From the NCBI GenBank assembly GCA_035541265.1, contig DATKNQ010000032.1, positions 1-37,144 on the forward strand: 37,144 nucleotides of DNA. The letters run 5' to 3'. This document shows positions 21,353 through 32,647 of this stretch, piece after piece; the first letter of the stretch is position 1; every line of letters begins with the position of its first letter. Position numbers and translations under genes: made by a program. A model generated the notes under the pieces. That model was not told the DNA's origin. It worked only from the letters and a program-made list of their open reading frames with translations, and did not search any database. Source of the DNA: Bog-159 sp035541265. Lineage in GTDB: Bacteria > Acidobacteriota > Terriglobia > Bryobacterales > Bryobacteraceae.

Positions 21353-21748
21353 CTACTCCGCGGCGGCAACCGCCAGAGTCTCGATCACCGCGATGTTCTG
21401 CAGCAGCGGCTCGGGGAGGCTGTGCCGCGCTCGAAGATAGCCAGGGCTGTTGTAGGAGATCCAAACGTGGCCCTGGCTATCTTCGGCTACCAGGATTTTG
21501 AGCGGCAGGTCGAGCGCGATGGATGGCGACGCCAGCATCAGCGGCGTTCCGGCCTTCGGTGAACCGAAAATCAGAAGCTTCGTCGGCGGCATCTGCAAGC
21601 CGGCGTTCCGCGCTTCGCCGCCGTGATCGACCAGCGCAAATAGCTTGACGCCTTTCGCCTGCAGGATGTGCGTGAGCTTGGTGACAGTCTCGTCGACGGA
21701 GTGCTTGCTCCGCAGAGTGGCGATGCCGGACTCCGTCTGTGGGGTCAT
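21353..21748 (-). CDS. DUF302 family protein
   Basis: This 131-residue protein matches the DUF302 family. It has the opening VDETVTKLTHILQAKGVKLF, then ALVDHGGEARNAGLQMPPTK and LLIFGSPKAGTPLM, and the core ALDLPLKILVAEDSQGHVWI followed by YNSPGYL. The family forms small alpha/beta dimers and is often fused or adjacent to membrane or redox proteins; the biochemical role is unknown. No signal peptide is seen. AAGGAG lies just upstream of the ATG at 21748. It starts 19 bp after the aceE stop and is probably co-transcribed with it. It converges with the chemoreceptor gene, leaving only 9 bp between the two stops, and I see no terminator there. Confidence 0.88.
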   Translation of the reverse strand: MTPQTESGIATLRSKHSVDETVTKLTHILQAKGVKLFALVDHGGEARNAGLQMPPTKLLIFGSPKAGTPLMLASPSIALDLPLKILVAEDSQGHVWISYNSPGYLRARHSLPEPLLQNIAVIETLAVAAAE

Positions 21749-21767
21749 CGAAACTCCTTCCGGTGAG

Positions 21768-24440
<2,673 letters not shown>

Positions 24441-24451
24441 GGGATCTTTTT

Positions 24452-24457
24452 ATTATA
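24452..24457 (-). promoter_or_regulatory. Candidate -10 box for aceE, very short leader
   Basis: TATAAT occurs on the minus strand at 24457-24452, in the 52-bp gap between infC and aceE. Transcription starting 6-7 bp downstream would leave a leader of about five nucleotides and no ribosome-binding site before the ATG at 24440. No -35 match is visible (CCGTCC at 17 bp). Confidence 0.4.
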
Positions 24458-24492
24458 GTGAACTTGAAGCGGCCGGACGGGAACGGATCGCG

Positions 24493-25044
24493 TCAACCCT
24501 TGGCGGATTTGGTCGGGCTGATCAGGATGTGCGCGCTGCGGCCTTCCAGCCGCGGCGTGCCTTCCACGCTGCCGTACGCCGACAGATCCTCGGCGAAACG
24601 CGTGAGCAGTTTGCGGCCGAGATCCGCGTGCGCGATTTCGCGCCCGCGAAACTGCACTACGGCTTTCACCCGGTTGCCGTCCTGCAGAAACCGGATAGCG
24701 TGGTTCTTTTTGAAGTCGTAGTCGTGGTCGTCGGTGTTCGGACGGAATTTCAGTTCCTTCACCTGCACCACGTGCTGCTTCTTCTTGGCCTCGTGCTGCT
24801 TCTTTTTCTGCTCGTATTGATAGTGGCCGAAGTCGACCGCTTTGGCGACCGGTGGCACGGCTGTGGGCGCCACAACGACTAAGTCCAGCCCCATTTCCTG
24901 CGCCTTGCGCAGCGCGGCCGCGGTGGGCATGATCTCGGCCGTCCCGTCCGGAAATACTGCACGGACCTCCCGGGCGCGAATCGATTCGTTCACGTTTTCT
25001 CTACGGGCTGGTCTGCGAGGAGGTAAGTTTCTGCCTTGAAACAT
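24493..25044 (-). CDS. infC: Translation initiation factor IF-3
   Basis: IF-3 binds the 30S subunit, blocks premature 50S joining and checks the initiator tRNA. The 183-residue product has the N-domain (NVNESIRAREVRAVFPDGTA, LRKAQEMGLDLVVVAPTAVP, KAVDFGHYQYEQKKK), a Lys-rich linker and the C-domain (VKELKFRPNTDDHDYDFKKN, VKAVVQFRGREIAH). It starts at an ordinary ATG directly after an in-frame stop, with no clear Shine-Dalgarno; many infC genes use AUU or AUC for autoregulation. rpmI and rplT, normally just downstream, are absent, and aceE follows instead. The 220 bp upstream, shared with the divergent TolB/TPR gene, hold no gene. Confidence 0.96.
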   Translation of the reverse strand: MFQGRNLPPRRPARRENVNESIRAREVRAVFPDGTAEIMPTAAALRKAQEMGLDLVVVAPTAVPPVAKAVDFGHYQYEQKKKQHEAKKKQHVVQVKELKFRPNTDDHDYDFKKNHAIRFLQDGNRVKAVVQFRGREIAHADLGRKLLTRFAEDLSAYGSVEGTPRLEGRSAHILISPTKSAKG

Positions 25045-25144
25045 TTAGACTATTGAACGGCTTTTACCGAAATTGCCAGATACGCGCGGCCGGAGACGAA
25101 GCGCGGCCTTGCGCCTGACGGCTGAGTGCAATCGAGGATGGAGG

Positions 25145-25175
25145 TTAACACCAATCGAAATACGCTGTCTACGAT
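25145..25175 (+). promoter_or_regulatory. Weak promoter candidate for TolB/TPR gene
   Basis: TTAACA (25145-25150, five of six to TTGACA) and TACGAT (25170-25175) are 19 bp apart in the 220-bp divergent gap between infC and the TolB/TPR gene. The spacing is long and the -10 poor. Nothing else recognisable is in the gap except an 8-bp direct repeat at 25084 and 25101. Confidence 0.25.
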
Positions 25176-25264
25176 AGTGTACCCCGGACGCCAGTGGATG
25201 TCCAGAGGCTTAGTGGGTTAAATGAACCGAAGCGTTCACCCGTCCGTATCATCCAAATAAGGCT

Positions 25265-27154
25265 GTGCCCGCCTTTGCCCGGGAAAGAGACGGAGTCCTC
25301 GCTGCCGGCCCAAACGGCGCGGCAAGGCCCACTCAGGAGTCTGTCCGCACGCAGCTCGACAAGGTTCTCGCGGGCAGCGTCTTCGCCGGCTCCGAACGTT
25401 TAGGCCGTTTTCTCCGCTTCATTGTCGAACAGGCGCTCGAGAACAATCCCATCAAAGAAACGGTGGTGGGCGTGGAAGTATTCGGCCGCAAGCCGGGGTA
25501 TGATCCGCGCCTGGACGGGGTAGTACGCGTCGAAGCGGTGAAGCTGCGTGCCCGGCTGAAGGAGTATTACGAGACCGAAGGCGCCGCGGACCCGGTGCGC
25601 ATCGACCTGCCGAAGGGTGGATACGTGCCCAGCTTTGAACGGTCGCATGCGCCGCCGCGCCGCGCACGGCTCTCGTGGCATTCGGCCGCGATTCCACTCG
25701 CCTTGCTGCTGTTGATCGCCGCATGGCTGCTGGCGCGCCGTCCACAGGCGCGGCCGCCGGACGCTTCCTCGATCGCCGTGCTCCCGTTTGTGAACCTCAG
25801 CTCCGACAAAGAGAATGAGTATTTCAGCGACGGGCTCACCGACGACCTGATCAGCGCCTTAACCCAGGTACAAGGTTTGCGCGTGGTCGCGCGCGGCTCA
25901 TCATTTCAATTCAAGGGCAAGAATCCGGACATACGCGCCGCCGGCCGGCAGCTCAACGTGGCCAACGTGCTGGAAGGCAGCGTGCAGCGATCCGGCGACC
26001 GCCTGCGGATCACCGCGCAATTAAGCAGCGTGGCCGACGGCTATCATGTCTGGTCGCAAACCTACGACCGGCGTCTGGCGGACGTCTTCGCCGTGCAGGA
26101 TGAAATCTCGCGCGCCATCGTGCAGGCTCTGGAGGTGCGCGTGGCCATCGCGCCGGGACGCCGCCTGGTCCAATCGCCGACCTCGGACCTGGAAGCCTAT
26201 AATCTGTATCTGCAGGGGCGCTTCCATCTTAATAAGTGGCGCCCCGACAGTGTCCGCAAAGGCATCGATTATTTCCAGCAGGCCATCGCTAAGGACGCAG
26301 CCTACGCACCCGCCTACGCCGGTCTGGCGGATTGTTACACGTGGCTCGGCGTATTCGGCTACGCGCCGGCGCGCGACGCGATGCCCCAGGCCCGCGACGC
26401 GGCGACGCGTGCGCTCAAGCTGGACGAAAGCCTGGCCGCGGCGCATGTTTCGCTCGGCTATGTGAGAGCGCTCTACGATTGGGATTGGCCGGGCGCCGCG
26501 GGGGAATTTCAGCGCGCGCTGGAACTTAGTCCCGGCGATGCCGATGTCCATTTCGCCTACGCCGTTGCTTATCTGACCCCGCTGGGCCGACTGGACGAGG
26601 CGCTCGCCGAGATCCGCCGGGCGCTGACCCTTGATCCACTCTCGCCCTACAAGCTCACCGGCGCCGGAATGATCGATACCGATCGCCGTGCGTACGACGA
26701 GGCGGCCGATCAGTACCACAAGGCCATCGAGCTGGATTCGTCGTTCTTCGAAGCTTACGAGCAGTTGCTCGGCCTCGAAACCTTGCGTGGCCGCCCGCTG
26801 GCCGTCCAAGCCGTTTCGCAGGCAATGCGCGCTGTTTTTCCAGGTTCGAGCGACACCTCGATCCGCGCCCGCGAGGCCGCGCTCGAGGGCAGGCACGCCG
26901 AGGCGCGCAGGCTGGTCGAACAATGCGTCGCGGAGTATGCACAGGCGCATCGGCCCGCCAAAGCCTGGTCCGCGGCGCATATCTACACCAGCATCGGCGA
27001 AAAGGATCTCGCGTTCGAATGGCTCGCTCGGGCCTACCAGGACCGCAGTCCGATGCTCGTATTCGTCAACGTCATGCCGTATTATGACGGTCTCCGCACG
27101 GATCCGCGTTTTAGCGCGCTGCTGGCGCGCCTCGGTCTGCCGAATCGAAACTAG
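25265..27154 (+). CDS. Membrane-anchored TolB-domain and TPR protein
   Basis: This 629-residue protein has a cytoplasmic N-terminal domain (about 20-125). It reads VRTQLDKVLAGSVFAGSERL, then GVEVFGRKPGYDPRLDGVVR, then DLPKGGYVPSF, a module I know from many acidobacterial proteins of this layout; its function is unknown to me. One membrane helix follows (about 138-157, IPLALLLLIAAWLL). A TolB/FlgO-like domain (SIAVLPFVNLSSDKENEYFS to about residue 295) comes next, then TPR repeats to the end (LDYFQQAIAKD-like units, AAGEFQRALELSPGDAD, EALAEIRRALTLDP). It may sense or transduce envelope signals. The GTG at 25265 has UAAGG very close upstream, so the start is uncertain. The 3' end overlaps the convergent TPR gene by 44 bp. 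Confidence 0.85.
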   Translation: MPAFARERDGVLAAGPNGAARPTQESVRTQLDKVLAGSVFAGSERLGRFLRFIVEQALENNPIKETVVGVEVFGRKPGYDPRLDGVVRVEAVKLRARLKEYYETEGAADPVRIDLPKGGYVPSFERSHAPPRRARLSWHSAAIPLALLLLIAAWLLARRPQARPPDASSIAVLPFVNLSSDKENEYFSDGLTDDLISALTQVQGLRVVARGSSFQFKGKNPDIRAAGRQLNVANVLEGSVQRSGDRLRITAQLSSVADGYHVWSQTYDRRLADVFAVQDEISRAIVQALEVRVAIAPGRRLVQSPTSDLEAYNLYLQGRFHLNKWRPDSVRKGIDYFQQAIAKDAAYAPAYAGLADCYTWLGVFGYAPARDAMPQARDAATRALKLDESLAAAHVSLGYVRALYDWDWPGAAGEFQRALELSPGDADVHFAYAVAYLTPLGRLDEALAEIRRALTLDPLSPYKLTGAGMIDTDRRAYDEAADQYHKAIELDSSFFEAYEQLLGLETLRGRPLAVQAVSQAMRAVFPGSSDTSIRAREAALEGRHAEARRLVEQCVAEYAQAHRPAKAWSAAHIYTSIGEKDLAFEWLARAYQDRSPMLVFVNVMPYYDGLRTDPRFSALLARLGLPNRN

Positions 27155-27848
27155 CCGCGCGCAGCGCCGCCCGGCGGCGCGCTTCCACTGCGGCCGCCTC
27201 CCGCTTGTGACAAGTCTTACGCAATACCGCCGCGTACGCCGCCAGCGTTTGCGCCACCTGCGGATCGTGCTCGCCGAAATACGCCTGCTGGATCTTCAGG
27301 GCGCGCCCGTAATGTTCGGCCGCGAGTCCGTAATTCCCCTGCGCGCCTTCCAGGGCTGCCAGATTCGCCAGTGTGGCGGCCACGAAAGGATGGTCCGGCC
27401 CCAGCGACCGCTCCCGGATACGGAGCGCCCTCAGGTACAGTGGACCGGCTTTGTCATATTGTTCCTCAACATGATAGATCGCCGCCAGGTTTTGCAATGC
27501 TGTGGCAAGCAGAGGATGTGCATCCCCCAGGTTGGCCTCCACGAGCGCTGCCGAACGCAAGGACAGCGCCTCCGATTCGGTGTAGCGCTGCTCGTCGAAG
27601 TACAGTTCAGCCAGCCCGTTCAGAGCCGGGATCAGATCCATCGTGCCCGGACCGGCTGCCGCCTCGATCTTGGCGATGGCCCGCCGGTAGAGCGCTTCGC
27701 TGCGCGCGTTAAGCTTCTCCGCCCGGCAGCGCCGCGCCGTATCGATCAGCACCAAAGCTTCCTCGGCCTGCGGGCCGGACATCTCCGCTGCGATCATCGG
27801 CGCCCCTGCCAGCACCGCAAATGCTAATCCCAAAAGTCGTCCGCGCAT
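27111..27848 (-). CDS. Secreted tetratricopeptide-repeat protein (kinesin-light-chain type)
   Basis: The 245-residue product starts with a signal peptide (MRGRLLGLAFAVLAGAPMIA, likely cut after AAE-like residues) and then has about four 42-residue TPRs of the kinesin-light-chain type. The repeats include ALNGLAELYFDEQRYTESEA, ALQNLAAIYHVEEQYDKAGP, TLANLAALEGAQGNYGLAAE and a final QTLAAYAAVLRK. It should act as a periplasmic protein-binding scaffold; the partner is unknown. The ATG at 27848 is chosen because GGAGGGG lies just upstream and because it creates the signal peptide; the open frame extends further upstream without a ribosome site. Its 3' end overlaps the TolB/TPR gene tail to tail by 44 bp. 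Confidence 0.85.
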   Translation of the reverse strand: MRGRLLGLAFAVLAGAPMIAAEMSGPQAEEALVLIDTARRCRAEKLNARSEALYRRAIAKIEAAAGPGTMDLIPALNGLAELYFDEQRYTESEALSLRSAALVEANLGDAHPLLATALQNLAAIYHVEEQYDKAGPLYLRALRIRERSLGPDHPFVAATLANLAALEGAQGNYGLAAEHYGRALKIQQAYFGEHDPQVAQTLAAYAAVLRKTCHKREAAAVEARRRAALRAASFDSADRGAPAAR

Positions 27849-27905
27849 TTCCCCTCCGGATCGAGGGTGTCGCGCGAGCATGCGCAAGCACAAGTATTTA
27901 GGAGT

Positions 27906-27929
27906 GCCGCAACGGTTGCGGCAACCGTT
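27906..27929. promoter_or_regulatory. Two overlapping perfect palindromes, operator-like
   Basis: GCCGCAAC-G-GTTGCGGC (27906-27922) and AACGGTTGC-G-GCAACCGTT (27911-27929) are both perfect inverted repeats around a single central base, overlapping by 12 bp. They lie in the 136-bp divergent gap between the secreted TPR gene and the aldo/keto reductase. The half-sites resemble LacI-family operator halves (GCAACC/GGTTGC), but no regulator gene is adjacent. Confidence 0.45.
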
Positions 27930-27984
27930 TTCGCCTTGCAAATCCCGCCGCACCGGTCTGCTGCCCCGCCGCATCGAACACCGT

Positions 27985-28940
27985 ATGTTACCGAAACGAA
28001 AACTGGGAACCCAGGGTCTCGAAGTGCCGGCCATCGGACTCGGATGCATGGGTATGAGCCAGTCGTATGGAGCGGCCGATGAAAAGGAATCCATTGCCAC
28101 CATCCACCGGGCGCTCGATCTCGGGCTGAACTTCTTCGACACGGCGGAGGCGTATGGCCCGTTCGCCAACGAGGAACTCCTCGGGCGTGCCCTGAAAGGC
28201 CGCGACCAGGCGATCGTTGCCACGAAGTTCGGTTTTCGCTTCGAAGATGGCAAAATCGCCGGCACGGACAGCCGGCCGGCGCATATCCGGGAGGTTGCGG
28301 ATGCATCCCTGCGCCGGCTCCAGACGGACCACATCGACCTCTTCTACCAGCACCGCGTCGACCGCAGTGTGCCCATCGAAGAGGTCGCCGGCACTGTGGC
28401 GGATCTGGTGCGGGAGGGCAAGGTCCGCTATTTCGGCCTGTCGGAAGCGGGCGAGGCGAACATCCGGCGCGCGCACGCCACCCATCCGGTTTCGGCGCTG
28501 CAAAGCGAGTACTCGCTATGGGAACGCAACCTGGAGCCGCGCATTATTCCGGTACTGCGCGAACTGGGAGTCGGCCTGGTGCCGTTCAGCCCGCTGGGCC
28601 GCGGCTTTCTGACCGGCACTGTGCAGCGCGCGGAAGACTATCCGGAAAGCGATTACCGTAGGCGCGATCCCCGGTTTCAAGGGCGGAACTACGATGCGAA
28701 TGTCCGCGCCGCTGCCGTCGTTCACGAGATCGCGGCCCGCCACCACGCCGAAGCGGCGCAGGTGGCGATATTGTTCCCATTCCGGGGACCAAGCGCCGGA
28801 GCTATCTGGAGGAGAACATCGGCGCTGCGTCGCTGTCCCTCACCGCGGACGACATGGCTCAGCTCGATCGAGTCTTGTCGCCCGAAGCGGTCGCGGGTGC
28901 CCGCTACAATGAACGCATGATGGCCATGGTGGACCGCTAA
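27985..28940 (+). pseudogene. Aldo/keto reductase, frameshifted near the C-terminus
   Basis: The intact part is an NADPH-dependent aldo/keto reductase of the AKR13 kind. It has KLGTQGLEVPAIGLGCMGMS, Asp and Tyr in FFDTAEAYG, Lys in VATKFGF, His in FYQHRVD, and FSPLGRGFLTG. The frame is normal to AAQVA at about 28766. The expected next residues (a helix like LAWLLAQG) are missing, and the family C-terminus resumes in another frame: DIVPIPGTKRRSYLEEN from 28767, then LTADDMAQLDRVLSPEA, to a TAA at 28938-28940. A deletion of roughly 25-28 bp, perhaps between short GCGCAGG-like repeats, explains this. Read without correction the protein ends at 28920 with an unrelated Arg/Ser-rich tail. The cofactor-binding C-terminal region is disrupted, so it is probably inactive, unless this is an assembly error. 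Confidence 0.82.
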
Positions 28941-30916
28941 AACTTCACCATAAGGTCGATATCCAGCAGAAATTCGCGTCTGCGCAGATCGGGGGTCCAC
29001 AGCCCGCCGTTGTTCGCGCAGCCCGCCACCGTCAGCGACGGAGTGCCGTTCACGCACGCATATTGCGTGGGATATCCGTTGTTGCTGCCGGGCGGCGGCG
29101 TGATGCCGCCCGAGCCTGACCAGTACGGCACGTTGGCGTGCCGGAAATCGCCCTCGAAGCGCAGCGTCAGCCACTGTTTCGGCATGTAGTCGAAGGTCCC
29201 CGAAGTGTCCCACGCCTTGAACGGGTCGCCCGGGTTCTCCGTGAAGTATGGCGAATTGATCGCCGCCGACGCAGCCGTCTCGCCATTGATGGGCGGAAGC
29301 AGCACCAGATAGCGCCCCGGGTTGTTGATCATGCCGCCGCCCAGCGTGAAGCCGAACATATCGCGATGGAACCACCAGCGGTTGTAGACCATGAATCCGA
29401 CGAAGCTTTGCTTCGGCCCGCCCGCCGTATTGCCGTGGCAGCTCACGCCGCCGCCGAACTCGCAGCCCAGGTCGCCCGTGAAGGTGAACGCCATCTTGTC
29501 GAGAGTCCTTTCGATGTGGTCGTAATACTTGACCTCGACGCTGTTGTCGGTGTGAATCCGGGCGCGGTTCGGGATGTATAGATCGTCATGGCCCAGCCCG
29601 TAATTGTTCGAAAGGATGTTGAGCCAGGGGAACGGGGTCCACTTGATCTGTCCGCCGAGGCCCTTGCGCGAGTTCGACGAGGCGTACGACTGCCAGCCGT
29701 TGATGATCCAGGGCTCGATCTTCAAGTGGTTCGTGGGAAAGATCTGAATACGCACGCCCTGAAAGAACCACGGTGTGTTGGAGGAAACAAACGAAGGCTG
29801 ATAGGCCCAGTTATCGTAATTGTAATAACTGAACAGTCCCACGTACGACATGAAGATTCCCGCGTCGATGTTGATGCCGTGCAACACATTCAGGTGATAT
29901 CCGCCGTAGGCTTCCGATAAGTAGCGGTCGGCATTGGACAGGTCCCACTGCCCCTTGGCCGGGCTGGGATCGTTGCGCACGGTCGCTGTCGAATACATGC
30001 CGAATTGCGTCATGAAGCGCGCGCGCACGTTATCCCAATGGAAGTCGCCGCCCAGGCCGAGTTGTTCCAGCTGGATCTCGTTCGACCGGAACAACTCGCT
30101 CGATCCGCCCATCGAGTTATCCTGCGGGCGGTTGAAATCGTAAGTGTAGGTGAGGTCGGCGCGGATCTCCGGCGTGAAGAACTTAGTGTCGAACGCAGTA
30201 TCCTTGTTGCGCGGATTGCCGTTGAGCCAGGTCCAATTGGCATCCGCGAACGGGGTGAAATTGTCGGCCGCGGGCGCCGCCGGGGCAGCGGCCGGGGTAG
30301 CCTGCGGGGCAGGCGCTTGAGGAGCGGCAGGCGCGGGCAATGTGGTTGGCGCCGGGAGAGCGGTCGGTGGCGGCAAGGTTGCGGGAGGCGTCAACGATGC
30401 ATATAGCGGCAGCGGTTCTTTCGCCGGAGCCGGCGTAGCGGCCGCGGCGTTCTGCGCGCGCATCTCGTTCAGTTCCGCCTCGAGCCGCTCGATATGCTTC
30501 TCCATGGTTTCCAGATGCGCGATGCGTTCCTGCATTTCAGCGAGCGTGTTGGCCGCCGCAGGCGCGGCGGTGGCCGTCTCTCGCGCTGACAGCGCCAACG
30601 CGACCCGCAGATTCTCACCGGCTCTCAATTCGATGGTCACCGATGAGGTCAGAAATCCATCCTTGCTGCCAATCAATTGATACCGGCCCGGCTGCAGGTT
30701 CACGATGGTGAATCGTCCATCGGTCCCGCTGATGATGCGGCCGTCGGCGCGGCCGGCCTGATTCAGCACGGCCACTTGCGCTTCCGCGAGCGGCGCGCCG
30801 TCCGGCCGGAGCGTGACACCTCGCAAGGTGCCTGCGGCGGCCTGTGCCCAGATTGGGCAGGCGCTCCAGGCAAGCCACATGGACAAAGCGGTGCAAACTG
30901 CAAGTTTCATTTTCAA
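28937..30916 (-). CDS. Outer-membrane beta-barrel (OmpL/BBP2-like) with N-terminal regulatory-like domain
   Basis: The 659-residue precursor starts with a signal peptide (ending near AQA at residue 27). A carboxypeptidase-regulatory-like beta sandwich follows (about 29-112: GTLRGVTLRPDGAPLAEAQV, SGTDGRFTIVNLQPGRYQLI). Next are a coiled coil (118-155, MQERIAHLETMEKHIERLEA), a Pro/Ala linker (160-220) and a long barrel rich in aromatic alternating strands ending in LMVKF, a typical C-terminal Phe. Such acidobacterial porins probably trimerise through the coiled coil and pass nutrients. The TTG at 30916 has AGAGG 8 nt upstream; the ATG two codons later (30910) is the alternative. Its stop codon overlaps the stop of the reductase pseudogene, tail to tail. 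Confidence 0.87.
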   Translation of the reverse strand: MKMKLAVCTALSMWLAWSACPIWAQAAAGTLRGVTLRPDGAPLAEAQVAVLNQAGRADGRIISGTDGRFTIVNLQPGRYQLIGSKDGFLTSSVTIELRAGENLRVALALSARETATAAPAAANTLAEMQERIAHLETMEKHIERLEAELNEMRAQNAAAATPAPAKEPLPLYASLTPPATLPPPTALPAPTTLPAPAAPQAPAPQATPAAAPAAPAADNFTPFADANWTWLNGNPRNKDTAFDTKFFTPEIRADLTYTYDFNRPQDNSMGGSSELFRSNEIQLEQLGLGGDFHWDNVRARFMTQFGMYSTATVRNDPSPAKGQWDLSNADRYLSEAYGGYHLNVLHGINIDAGIFMSYVGLFSYYNYDNWAYQPSFVSSNTPWFFQGVRIQIFPTNHLKIEPWIINGWQSYASSNSRKGLGGQIKWTPFPWLNILSNNYGLGHDDLYIPNRARIHTDNSVEVKYYDHIERTLDKMAFTFTGDLGCEFGGGVSCHGNTAGGPKQSFVGFMVYNRWWFHRDMFGFTLGGGMINNPGRYLVLLPPINGETAASAAINSPYFTENPGDPFKAWDTSGTFDYMPKQWLTLRFEGDFRHANVPYWSGSGGITPPPGSNNGYPTQYACVNGTPSLTVAGCANNGGLWTPDLRRREFLLDIDLMVKF

Positions 30917-31093
30917 GGTATTTGCCTCTAACTCAGCTCTGGTTCAAGGTTCCAGTTGATGTGCGGTCCGGCAGGCGGAGTTTCATGGTCCCGATACGCC
31001 ACTCAGTATGCAGCAAGTCACATAAGGAAAGCATGAGGATGCGTTGCCGCGCCGGCGCACCGTCCGCGCCGCAATGCATAATGAAAGGGTTAC

Positions 31094-32647
31094 ATGTCTT
31101 CAGCCGCTGCCATCCGTGGGCGGACGGAAAGGGCAAACAGCCGTCCGCGAGGCGCATCGAACTGGCGCAGGGTTTTCCTGCTCGGCTTCAGGCGCCTTCG
31201 CGGGTACCTGGCCGGCCCGGCTGCGGTCGCCCTCATCACCACGGGCGCCTTCCATCTACACCTGAACCTGTCCACCTCCGGCTCGTTTTACTTTCTTGTG
31301 GTGGTGATGGTCGCGATGACTTGGGGCTTCTGGGAAGCCAGCGTGACGTCTCTGATCGCGGTGAATTGCCTGAACTACTTCTTCGTTCCTCCGGTACTCA
31401 CCTGGAGGGTGATCGACCCTGAGAACTGGATCGCGCTGGCCACCTTCGAAATCACGGCGTTGACGGTCAGCCGGCTTTCCGCTCGCGTAAAGGGTCAAGC
31501 CCGGGCCGAGACGCGCCAGCGCGTGCAGGTGGAGAAACTCTACGAGCTGAGCCGCCGTATTCTGCTCCTCGACCGCAGCCGCACCATCGCGCCGCAGATG
31601 GTGGCGCTCATCCAGGAGATCTTTCGCACCGAGTCCGTGGCGCTCTTCGATGCCCGCCCGGCGCGCCTGGATGCCGACGGCCCGCAGTCGGCCGCGTTGG
31701 AGCAAATCGCTCGCAACGCCTACCTGCGGGACGCCGCTTCCGCCGGTCTCGATGGGCAGACCTGGTCCGAGGTGCTGCGCCTGGGCTCGAAACCCATCGG
31801 CGGCATCGCGTTACGAGGTCTGGAGCTTGACCGGCTCACCGTCGCCGCCGTGGCCTCTCTCACGGCGATCGCGCTCGAACGTGCGCGCTCTTTCGAGAAA
31901 GAGAGCCGCGCGGAAGCCGCGCGGCAGACCGAACAGCTTCGCACCGCCGTGCTCGACGCGCTGGCCCATGCCTTCAAGACGCCATTGACCGCCATTCACA
32001 CCGCCAGCTCCGGGTTGCTCGAAGGCGGGCGCCTGGCCCCTGGCGACGCCGAACTCGCCGGGCTAATCGACGAGCAGACCGGCCATTTGAACCGGCTGAC
32101 CTCCGAGCTGCTCCAAATGGCGCGCCTCGATGCGGCGCGGATCAAGCTCCAGCGCGAACGCATTTCCGTGCTCACCCTGATTGAGGACGTCCTGGCGCGG
32201 CACCGCGAGCAGCTTCATGGCCGGCGCGTCGAAATCGCCGACAGCTCATCCGGCCTGGAGGTCTATGGCGACCGGGAACTCCTGGTGACGGCGCTCGGCC
32301 AGTTCCTCGATAACGCCTCCAAGTATTCGACGCCCGGGTCCCCCATCGTCCTTGCCGCCGAAGAGAACCTGGGCGAGATCGTCGTCGCGGTGCACAACGA
32401 AGGTCCGCCCATTGGAGCCGCCGACCGCGAGCGGATCTTCGAGCGGTTCTACCGCACCGAACAAACGCGCCACCGCGCGCCGGGCACTGGACTTGGCCTG
32501 TCGATCGCGCGCAAGGCGGCCGAGGCCCACGGCGGGCGAACCTGGGTGGTGAGCGAGGAAGCCCACGGAACCACGTTCTATCTGGCTCTGCCTCCTGCCC
32601 CAAAGAAACCATATGATGCAGTCCCGCGGCAATGTTCTGATCGTTGA
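31094..32647 (+). CDS. Sensor histidine kinase, KdpD C-terminal-like (DUF4118)
   Basis: The 517-residue kinase has a membrane block of DUF4118 type (residues about 38-125, FYFLVVVMVAMTWGFWEASV and NCLNYFFVPPVLTW). A GAF-like region (about 155-270), a HisKA domain with phospho-acceptor His292 in LAHAFKTPLTAI, and an HATPase domain (LGQFLDNASKYSTPGSP, GTGLGLSIARK) follow. It resembles the C-terminal part of KdpD but lacks the KdpD N-terminal sensor and Usp domains, and no kdpFABC genes are nearby, so potassium sensing is not implied. GAAAGGG precedes the ATG at 31094. Its 3' end overlaps the response regulator by 35 bp. The 177-bp gap to the divergent porin gene has no clear promoter. Confidence 0.93.
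   Translation: MSSAAAIRGRTERANSRPRGASNWRRVFLLGFRRLRGYLAGPAAVALITTGAFHLHLNLSTSGSFYFLVVVMVAMTWGFWEASVTSLIAVNCLNYFFVPPVLTWRVIDPENWIALATFEITALTVSRLSARVKGQARAETRQRVQVEKLYELSRRILLLDRSRTIAPQMVALIQEIFRTESVALFDARPARLDADGPQSAALEQIARNAYLRDAASAGLDGQTWSEVLRLGSKPIGGIALRGLELDRLTVAAVASLTAIALERARSFEKESRAEAARQTEQLRTAVLDALAHAFKTPLTAIHTASSGLLEGGRLAPGDAELAGLIDEQTGHLNRLTSELLQMARLDAARIKLQRERISVLTLIEDVLARHREQLHGRRVEIADSSSGLEVYGDRELLVTALGQFLDNASKYSTPGSPIVLAAEENLGEIVVAVHNEGPPIGAADRERIFERFYRTEQTRHRAPGTGLGLSIARKAAEAHGGRTWVVSEEAHGTTFYLALPPAPKKPYDAVPRQCSDR

Noticed and set aside
25084..25108. Direct repeat GCGCGGCC at 25084 and 25101
   Set aside because: It is short and GC-only in a high-GC genome, with no symmetry or consistent promoter spacing.
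31077..31082. CATAAT as a -10 box for the sensor kinase
   Set aside because: The match is imperfect, no -35 is present, and the start would overlap the ribosome site GAAAGGG.
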